Assembly (NCBI GenBank): GCA_902984215.1
Contig: CADWAF010000752.1
Span: 1-34,693 of the forward strand
Length of the DNA: 34,693 nucleotides
Origin: Willaertia magna
Lineage: Eukaryota > Heterolobosea > Eutetramitea > Acrasida > Naegleriidae
Direction: 5' to 3'
Shown here: positions 25,244 to 32,836 of the stretch, piece after piece
Layout of the letters: each line of letters begins with the position of its first letter
Position numbering within the stretch: position 1 is the stretch's first letter
The notes under the pieces: model-generated
Seen by the model: the letters and a program-made list of their open reading frames with translations, nothing else
Told to the model about the DNA's origin: nothing
Databases searched by the model: none
Made by a program: the position numbers and the translations under genes

Positions 25244-27553
25244 ATGAAATACACTGTTTATCTTATTCTTTTAGTGTGTTTTGTTGCATGTTTCAGTTAT
25301 GCAACAAAGATATCAATTCCAAGAGGTTACATTCCAAAAGATGTAGTTCCAGAAAATTTTAAAAACTTACAGGGACCACCATCAGAATTTAAATTACATC
25401 AATTTCCAAATCCATCTGAAGGTGCAATCTTTTCTGATAGTACTCTCTTTAGTTATTATTTAAAACCTTCAAGCAATGGTAATGAATACACTTTTGAAGG
25501 TAAAATTGCAATTGATAGTTCCGATGAAGTTATTATTTCTATTCTAGCTTTAGAAGTAGATAATATTCAAGTAACAATTTTAAATGAAAATGGACAAGAT
25601 ATCACTTCCAATGCAGAACAAGTTGTTGAACCATCTACTTTTGCATTCTCTGATGGAGAGAAAGATTTACTTCCTTCTAAAAGTTTATTATTTAAGGATG
25701 TAAGCACTCTTATTAAGCAAAATGAAAATCCAAAGAATGAATGGACTATACAATTAAAGACCAACAAGGCAAACATTAAGAAATTAACTGAAGAAGGTTG
25801 TCCATTCTATTTATTAACTTATAATGAATCCCCTACTCAAGTTTATTCTCAATTACAAAGTTATGATCTTAAAGTTGGAGAAAATATTGCTTTAGAAGCA
25901 AGAGTTTTTGATGTAGAAGAAAATGAAGATTACTTTAAGAAATTAGAAGAAAATGATGAAGGACACAAAGGATGGGCCAATAAACATAATTTAGAGAAGG
26001 GACCTATTCCAAAGAAAGAACAAGTTTTAGAAGCAAATTTAGATATTTTATTACCTAATGGTAAAACTGAAACAATTAAAATGCATGATGATGGATTGAA
26101 ATTAGACATAGCTCAAAATGATGGTATTTATACTGCTGAATTATTAGCAAGTACTGAAGGTAATTATGTAATGAAGACAATTATTCGTGGTATTAATACT
26201 GAAACTAAAAAGGAATTTATTCGTACTACACAACACCTTGTCAATGTAGTTAAAGACAGTTTACAATTAGTCAATCAATTTTCAGTTGGATTTAATGTTG
26301 CTGAAAAGAATACCAATAATGCAACAAATGAAGAAATGATTGCAATTAATTTATTAGCAAAACCTTTAATGAAAGATGCTATTAATCGTAAATATAAAGC
26401 TTATGCAGAAGTATATGCAACAGATTTAACAACCAAACAATTAGTGCCAGTTGCTTGGGTTGCTGGTATGACAATTTCTAAACCACACGATAATGATTTA
26501 ATCACTATTCCTTTACAAATGAGTATGAAATGGTTAGCTTATGCAAGTTTAACTAACGTTAATGCCTCTAAAGTTGGATTACCATTAGCCATCAATAATG
26601 CTTATGTTCAAGATGTTGCTACTTCTGGTTTATTATCTATTTTAACAACCCCAACTGTCAAACATGATATTCAAATCAATTATTCAAGCAACGTAATTAA
26701 GGGAGTTGACAGTAGTAAGATGAATATGTACATCCATAATCACCCAATGGTTCTTAACTTTGATGGAAGATTATCTGAAAGTATGACATTTGGTATTAGA
26801 CCAAAACAATTCCAACCTGATACAGTAAAAGCAGCCTCAAATAATCACAAAGTTGTCTTGGTTCACGGATATTGCTCAGGTTATACTCCTTTCACTGAAA
26901 GTGATTTTAGTAATTATGTAATTTTCTCAGACCCAGAGGCAAATAGAAATAATGATGAATTTGCTAGACTAGTCCTTGAAGTTTCAAATCAATTCAACTC
27001 TGTCAGTTTCGTATCCCACTCACAAGGAGGTCTTGCAACACTTCACTTAGTCACTTATTATTGGTCAAAGGCTGATGTCTCCACAACTAAACATTCCAAT
27101 CCAAACTTTAGACTTCTTCAATCCGTTGGTAGTCCATATGCAGGTAGTGGTTTGGCAGGAATTCTTGCAAGAATCGGTAAAGTATTTGGCATTGGTTGTG
27201 GTGTAAATTATGACTGTAAGTAACTCTTCTTTTATAGTTTTTAATTATTCTGTTTTTAAGTATCTTATGATGGTGCTAAGAAATGGTTGGCCACAATTCC
27301 ATTATCCACAAGACAATTCGTTTATTATTATACAAGCCAATACAAAGATTATTCATGGTGTAACATAGCAAGTAACGCAGTTTTGTCATGGCCTAACGAT
27401 GGTACTACTGAAAAGAAGTATTCTTCATTGTCAGGAGCAACTCACGTTGAACACACCAAAAAACAATGTCATACAGATAAGATGAAATATCCATCCCAAT
27501 GCAAGGATCCAAGAAGAAATAAGGAAATTAATCAATTTGCTCAATTAAATTAA
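25244..27553 (+). CDS. Secreted alpha/beta-hydrolase (lipase-like) with N-terminal beta-domains
   Basis: Two exons (25244-27215, 27261-27553) over a 45-nt intron with a GTAAGT donor give 754 aa. The frame is open seven codons upstream to a TTG, but the ATG at 25244 starts a signal peptide (YTVYLILLVCFVACFSYA). The N-terminal two thirds look like secreted beta-sandwich domains; one includes MHDDGLKLDIAQNDGIYTAE, an Asp-rich motif seen in choice-of-anchor-X and conditioned-medium-factor-like proteins (a tentative link). The hydrolase part starts near 535: KVVLVHGYCSG (oxyanion strand), FVSHSQGGLATLHLV with nucleophile Ser593, LLQSVGSPYAGSGLAG, and a candidate His in GATHVEH (about 717). The substrate is probably a lipid or ester; this is inference from the fold. 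Confidence 0.75.
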
Positions 27554-27831
27554 AATAAAATTGTTCTAAAATTTAATATTTACAAATCAAAAAATTTTTG
27601 TTTGTGGAAAATAATAAAATTGTAAATTACTTGAAATTATTTGTGTTATTACGATAGATATACCTTTAATAACATTAATTGTATTAAAGAAAAAAACATT
27701 ACAAATTTATTATAAATTCAATAATAAATAAATTCAATATTATTAAAATAAATACACTTCTAAAAGTGAAAATATTTAACTGGATACAAAAAAATAATTT
27801 GCAACAACGCTCAAAAATTACTATGCATTTA
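27554..27831. other. Convergent AT-rich spacer with a small hairpin
   Basis: 278 bp between two convergent hydrolase genes, presumably both 3' ends. An 8-bp inverted repeat (CTTTAATA 27664-27671, TATTAAAG 27682-27689, 10-nt loop) and several AATAAA copies are present. Confidence 0.4.
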
Positions 27832-29949
27832 CTAAGGATCGCTCAGTATTTTGAGAATATACCTAATAACTGCATCGTTACTACTTAATGTTAATTCCAA
27901 ATGGCCAATGTTCTTAAATTTTCTTGCGTGCACAGTATTTGGATGATATTTTTGTAATTCTTTGAAATGACGTAAAACACATTGCTTTGGTATAACTCTG
28001 TCATCATCAGCATATACAATATAAATAGGAATATCTAATTTGTTATAATAATCATACATTTGAAATGGTTTTTCAGTTCCATAAACTTCCAAATTCTTTC
28101 TCTTTCCATAATCGTATGCCTGAAAGATCCCTGATTTTGAAATTTGAATCAAATGTTCTACAACCTTAACACTTGTAGCATTAAATGTGTGATAAACTAA
28201 ATTGTGAACATATCCAAAAGGATTATTCATTGACATTCCTCCCAAAATCAATTTAGAAATTAGTGCAGAAAGTAATGACTTTGTTGCTGAATGATTATTA
28301 ATATCTTGAATTAACTTGGAGGCCAAAATTTTTTTAGTTTTCGAAGTAAAACCAAAATAATTCCAAAATGGTAATCTTCTAATTATTGGAATAGTAAATG
28401 ATAAATAATATAATAGACGAGGAATCTTTTGATGATTACCAGCTGGAGATAATAATATGGCCTTATCTATGTAATGTTCTCTATTATTAGCTTTTTCCCA
28501 ACTCATATAAGCTAGAGTACAAGCTGCTCCCATTGAATGAGCTACCACAATTAATTTAAAGTCTTCATTTCCTAATTCCTTTTTCTTTAAAGCTCTAATC
28601 TTTTGAATAAAAGCCTTAACATCATAAAAAGCATGTTCATTAATACTAAAATCCCAGTATTCTCTTTTTGTAATATTTGGATTTTTGTGTTTTCCATGAC
28701 ATCCAGCTAATCCATATCCTCTTAAATTTCCTAAAAAGACATCATATCCATTTGCAGCACATGCCAATCCAGCATTAGGGTTGGAACCTATCCAAGCAAA
28801 TCCAGAATCTAAAATACCATGTTGAAAATAAACAACAGTTTTACTCTTTCTATTTGGAATTCTATTAAGTTGAACTTTATAACCATCTTCTGTTGCACAA
28901 TAATATGTTTTTGATTCAAACCCATTGTCAATAATAACTTGATTAATTGAACGATCATCTATTAAGCCAGTTGATAAAAAATTAGATATCTTAAATAATG
29001 AGAAACTCTCTTTTAATGTTGTAAACCAATTTCTGAATTGAAAACGAATAAAGTATCTTGCACTTTTTGCAAGTTCATCAATAAATACAAATATTGCATC
29101 AAATAAATCTTCTAATAAACCAGTTGACTTCTTCTCATACAAATGTACCTTTTCTGTCTCAAAAGATGTATTATTTGTTTTAATTGATCTTCTAAATAAT
29201 GTAGGTACGTAAATAACTAACATATTTAACCACAATATAAAATCTCTACAACCTATAATAATTTTATAAAATAATCCTTGTTCTTCATTTATTAATTTCA
29301 TATCTTCTTTAATATCATATTGATCATCAAAAGTAGAATCATATTGGTCATAATCAATCCATTGTTCTGAATCGGTAGTGCTACCTACAGAAGGTGTTTG
29401 TAAATTAATAACACCATTCTCTATTGTTGGACTATTTACACTAATATTTACAATTGGAGTTGCATATTGAGAAGTGAATGGAGCTATATTAATATCTCTA
29501 ACGGAAAAGGTGTTATTATTTACAGCCAATTGATTAGATGCATTATTATTGATTATTGATGGAGCAGCAGCCTTCCTTTTCTTTAAAGCCTTTTCAATAA
29601 TTCTTCGAAAGCTATCGGGTTTTTTAGTTGCTCTAGAAAAGCCTTCAGCGATTCCTTTTTTATTGTCATCTGTTTCATCAAAATCATCTACTAAGGATGA
29701 TAAATCAGTATTACTATTAAATAACGATGTGTGAGAAGAACTTTTAGTTAAAGTAAATCCAGAAGATGATGATGTTTCAAACAATCGTTCAGCTGATGAT
29801 TTAAAAAAGTAAAGTATAAAATTTATAGTTAAATCTAATAAATAACCAAATAGATGAAGTAATTCTCTTATTAAAGTTTTAGTGTATTCCGCAATCATAT
29901 AAATACAGCCATCTAATAATTTAACAATCAACCAAAATATAAAAAACAT
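27832..29949 (-). CDS. Membrane-anchored acid-lipase-type alpha/beta-hydrolase
   Basis: 705 aa. A hydrophobic N-terminus (FFIFWLIVKLLDGCIYMIAE and LLDLTINFILYFF, residues 2-48) should anchor it in a membrane. A Ser/Asn-rich linker follows to about 215, then a hydrophobic-basic segment. The lipase domain starts near 335: GFESKTYYCATEDGYKVQL, the family's N-terminal AB-hydrolase lipase element; VVYFQHGILDSGFAW; FLGNLRGYGLAGCHG; IVVAHSMGAACTLAYMSW with nucleophile Ser near 469; acid in YADDDRVIP (about 648); and His in NIGHLEL (about 681). This fits the acid lipase/steryl ester hydrolase family (LIPA, yeast Tgl1/Yeh). Unlike secreted LIPA it is membrane-bound, closer in layout to the yeast steryl ester hydrolases. 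There is no intron. Confidence 0.88.
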   Translation of the reverse strand: MFFIFWLIVKLLDGCIYMIAEYTKTLIRELLHLFGYLLDLTINFILYFFKSSAERLFETSSSSGFTLTKSSSHTSLFNSNTDLSSLVDDFDETDDNKKGIAEGFSRATKKPDSFRRIIEKALKKRKAAAPSIINNNASNQLAVNNNTFSVRDINIAPFTSQYATPIVNISVNSPTIENGVINLQTPSVGSTTDSEQWIDYDQYDSTFDDQYDIKEDMKLINEEQGLFYKIIIGCRDFILWLNMLVIYVPTLFRRSIKTNNTSFETEKVHLYEKKSTGLLEDLFDAIFVFIDELAKSARYFIRFQFRNWFTTLKESFSLFKISNFLSTGLIDDRSINQVIIDNGFESKTYYCATEDGYKVQLNRIPNRKSKTVVYFQHGILDSGFAWIGSNPNAGLACAANGYDVFLGNLRGYGLAGCHGKHKNPNITKREYWDFSINEHAFYDVKAFIQKIRALKKKELGNEDFKLIVVAHSMGAACTLAYMSWEKANNREHYIDKAILLSPAGNHQKIPRLLYYLSFTIPIIRRLPFWNYFGFTSKTKKILASKLIQDINNHSATKSLLSALISKLILGGMSMNNPFGYVHNLVYHTFNATSVKVVEHLIQISKSGIFQAYDYGKRKNLEVYGTEKPFQMYDYYNKLDIPIYIVYADDDRVIPKQCVLRHFKELQKYHPNTVHARKFKNIGHLELTLSSNDAVIRYILKILSDP

Positions 29950-30117
29950 TTTCTTTCTATTTTCTTTAAGATGATTTACTTGTCATTTTTTAAAAGAAAA
30001 ATTATTTTTAATTTGTTATTATTACCTTAATTCTTAGTTTATACTTTGCATTTAAAAACACGATGTTGTTGTTGATTAATTCTTAGTGGTATGATGTATA
30101 TCTCATTATACAACCAT

Positions 30118-30130
30118 CGGAAAGGATTCC
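30118..30130 (+). promoter_or_regulatory. Candidate upstream motif CGGAAAGGATTCC
   Basis: Lies 30-42 bases before the Get3 ATG; a close match in the same relative orientation lies before the PQ-loop gene (7716-7729). Could be a shared promoter element, or chance. Confidence 0.25.
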
Positions 30131-30159
30131 TTCAATTGAACTTAATATTGTAAGAAAAA

Positions 30160-31230
30160 ATGCTTTCACATGACGCAGAAGATATTTTTTTAAGTGACGA
30201 CGAATTAGATTTGGAAGGAATTTCCTTGGAGCCAACTATTCAAAATTTAATTGATGAAGATACTCTTCAATGGATATTTGTTGGTGGAAAAGGAGGTGTT
30301 GGTAAAACCACCATCAGTTCATGTATTGCAATGACTTTGGCCAAACATCGTAAAAGTGTTTTACTTATAAGTACTGATCCTGCTCATAATCTTTCCGATG
30401 CTTTTGCACAAAAATTTAGTAAAGACCCAACATTAGTTAATGGTTATGATAATTTATATTGTGTTGAAATTGACCCATCAGATAATTCTAAATCACTATT
30501 ATCTTCATTCTTAGGAGAAGAGGGAGAAGATAATAATGAAACAACAGGAATGTTAAAGAATTTAATGAAAAATATGTCATCTAATTTACCTGGTTTAGAT
30601 GAAGTAGAAGGTTTTGTTCAAATATTAAGACAAGTAAGAAATATGAATTTTGATTGTGTGGTTTTTGATACTGCACCAACAGGACATACACTCAGATTAT
30701 TAGCTTTACCAAGTGTATTAAAGAATAGTTTAGGAAATATTCTTGGTTCAAATATTGGTAAAATGATATCTCAAGTGGGATCTATGTTTGGTGGAAGTCA
30801 ATTCAGTAATCCACAAAAAGCTGAAGAGCAATTACAACAACTAAACGAAAATATTAATTCAATTACAAAACAATTCCAAGATCCAAAGAAAACAACATTT
30901 GTTTGTGTTTGTATTCCAGAATTTTTATCTGTATATGAAACTGAGAGATTAGTTCAAGAATTGACAAATTATAATATTGATTCTCATAATATAATTGTAA
31001 ATCAACTTGTATTAAAAGATACTGACAAGGAGCCATGTGAAATTTGTGCTGCAAGAAAGAAAATTCAAGCAAAATATTTAAAACAAATATTTGAATTGTA
31101 TGATACATTCCACATTGTACAAATGCCTTTACTTGGTAAAGAAGTGAGAGGTGTTGAAGCACTAGATGAATTTAAGCAATTATTATTAAATCCAACACCA
31201 ATGGCTTATAAAAAAGAGGATTTGAATTAA
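30160..31230 (+). CDS. GET3: Get3/ASNA1 tail-anchored protein targeting ATPase
   Basis: 356 aa cytosolic ATPase of the ArsA family that delivers tail-anchored proteins to the endoplasmic reticulum. The deviant P-loop is VGGKGGVGKTT at about residues 41-51; STDPAHNLSDAF is switch I; FDTAPTGHTLRLL is switch II; CEIC (Cys293 and Cys296) is the zinc-binding pair that joins the homodimer. MPLLGKEVRGVEAL is the conserved C-terminal A-loop region. A Met-rich helix (TGMLKNLMKNMSSNLPG) provides the client groove. The length is normal for eukaryotes. An acidic leader of about 25 residues precedes the core. It has no intron, and SUMO follows 97 bases downstream on the same strand. Confidence 0.96.
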   Translation: MLSHDAEDIFLSDDELDLEGISLEPTIQNLIDEDTLQWIFVGGKGGVGKTTISSCIAMTLAKHRKSVLLISTDPAHNLSDAFAQKFSKDPTLVNGYDNLYCVEIDPSDNSKSLLSSFLGEEGEDNNETTGMLKNLMKNMSSNLPGLDEVEGFVQILRQVRNMNFDCVVFDTAPTGHTLRLLALPSVLKNSLGNILGSNIGKMISQVGSMFGGSQFSNPQKAEEQLQQLNENINSITKQFQDPKKTTFVCVCIPEFLSVYETERLVQELTNYNIDSHNIIVNQLVLKDTDKEPCEICAARKKIQAKYLKQIFELYDTFHIVQMPLLGKEVRGVEALDEFKQLLLNPTPMAYKKEDLN

Positions 31231-31327
31231 ATTTTGCACAAAATGATGCAAATTTTTTTGTTTCTTTGACCAAAATCAATAAATACCAAATTGAAGTTAT
31301 TTTTGGAGGGAAAATATTTTATAAAAA

Positions 31328-31649
31328 ATGTCTGACGAAGGAGTTAAGGCCGAAACAAAGGATGAACAACATATCAATATTAGAGTTGTGAATGGTGTAA
31401 GTATAATTTGTATTATGTGGTAATCTAATAAATATAAAGGAAGGTGTTGAAGTATTTTTCAAAATTAAGAAATCTACACCTTTAAAGAAATTAATGGAAG
31501 CATACTGTAAGAGACAAGGTTTGATGTCATCAGCTGTTCGTTTTACATTTGACGGTAATCGTTTAAGTGGAAATGAAACTGCAGAACAATTAGATATGGA
31601 AGATAAAGATGTTATAGATGCTATGGTAGAACAAACTGGAGGATTTTAA
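31328..31649 (+). CDS. SUMO: SUMO (small ubiquitin-like modifier)
   Basis: Two short exons (31328-31396, 31440-31649) over a 43-nt intron with a GTAAGT donor give 92 aa; each exon alone is easily missed. The ubiquitin fold reads HINIRVVNGEGVEVFFKIKK (across the splice), TPLKKLMEAYCKRQG, VRFTFDGNRL, TAEQLDMEDKDVID, and ends EQTGGF. The diglycine needed for conjugation is followed by a single Phe, so a SUMO protease needs to remove only one residue. The N-terminus has EGVKAE, a sumoylation consensus (hydrophobic-Lys-x-Glu) at the place where human SUMO-2/3 has its chain-forming lysine. The protein is most like SUMO-2. The stop codon lies inside a 24-bp palindrome. Confidence 0.96.
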
Positions 31650-31666
31650 TAAAGCTTTATTAAAAT
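31643..31666. terminator. 24-bp perfect palindrome over the SUMO stop codon
   Basis: The half-site ATTTTAATAAAG (31643-31654) is followed immediately by its exact reverse complement to 31666. It covers the last Gly/Phe codons and stop of SUMO (31647-31649), lies 55 bases from the convergent P5C reductase stop, and shows AATAAA on both strands. A two-way poly(A) signal or hairpin is inferred. Confidence 0.5.
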
Positions 31667-31721
31667 AAAAAATAAAAAATTCATAAAATAATAATGCAAT
31701 TTATTCTCGGAATTAGTGAAT

Positions 31722-32643
31722 CTATAACTTGGATTCTTTTTGTCCTAATTCTTTACTTCTATTGCATGCTTCCATAACAGCCTTCATTACAATACCTCTA
31801 AATCCTCCATCTTCCAAAGCAAATATTCCTCTTGCAGTTGTTCCTGCTGGTGAACAAACTTTATCTTTTAATTGAGCAGGGGATTGGTTACTAACATCTT
31901 TCAATACCATTTCGGCAGAACCCAAGACAGTTTGTGCTGCTAATGTTAGTGCAGTTTCTCTTGGCAATCCACAATAAACTCCAGCATCAGCTAATGCCTC
32001 AATAAATATAAAAACAAATGCTGGACCAGACCCAGATAATCCAGTAACAGCATCAAGATAACTTTCATCTGTTACTTTAACACTTTTACCAATGTTTGTT
32101 AAAATAGCTTGTACTACTTCTTCATCTTGTGGTTGACAATTTTCTCCCATTACAAAGGCACTAGCGCTTTGTCCAACCAAACAACAAATATTAGGCATAA
32201 CTCTAACTACTTTAGTGTTGATTAAGTATTCAGAAAGGGTTTGTAATTTAACACCAGCTGCAATGCTAATAACTATCAAGTCACGCTTTAAGTTTTGTAA
32301 ACTTTCTTGAACTCTTTTTTCAGATAGAACAGTTGGTATTTGTTGAGGCTTTACTCCCAAAACAATAACGTCACATGAGACTATCAATTCATGGTTTCCA
32401 GTAACTTGATTTATATTGGTTTCTTTACAAATATTTTGTAAACCAGCAGGATAGGAGTCAAACGCAAATATTTGACTAGGGTTTACAACTTTGGAATCAA
32501 CTAAAGAGCGAATTATCGCACCATTCATAGCACCTTATTTTAAATATTGTTAACAGTAAACACAACAAAAGTATTGAAATTTATTTACCTGTTCCGATAA
32601 ATCCAATTTTCTTGTCGCTTAATGCGCTTGAGTTACTCAACAT
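31722..32643 (-). CDS. Pyrroline-5-carboxylate reductase ending in a PTS1 (SKL)
   Basis: Two exons (32643-32589, 32533-31722) over a 55-nt intron (donor GTAAAT, acceptor ATAAG) give 288 aa. The enzyme reduces P5C to proline with NAD(P)H. The splice rebuilds the Rossmann turn KIGFIGTGAMNGAIIRSL. VVRVMPNICCLVGQSASAF, TGLSGSGPAFVFIFIEAL and KDKVCSPAGTTARGIFALE are the family's catalytic and substrate-binding signatures. The length is normal. The C-terminus reads QKESKL, a canonical peroxisomal PTS1 tripeptide with a basic residue just upstream, not usual for this enzyme as I know it (cytosolic or mitochondrial). No N-terminal presequence is apparent (MLSNSSALSDKK). It converges on SUMO. Confidence 0.95.
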
Positions 32644-32836
32644 TTTTTTTCACAATTTACTTTAGGCAAGTCACAGGAAAACATCGAAAATTTATAGAAA
32701 ATTTGACCAGCTGGAATTGGAAGATGTTAATTCAACACCCCTAGCAATTGTTCTAAGCACTCAACTTTGGCCTTGCCCCTGTAGACCTCTTCTTAATATC
32801 CTTAATTCTATTTTTTGTTCAAAACCAAAATAAAAA

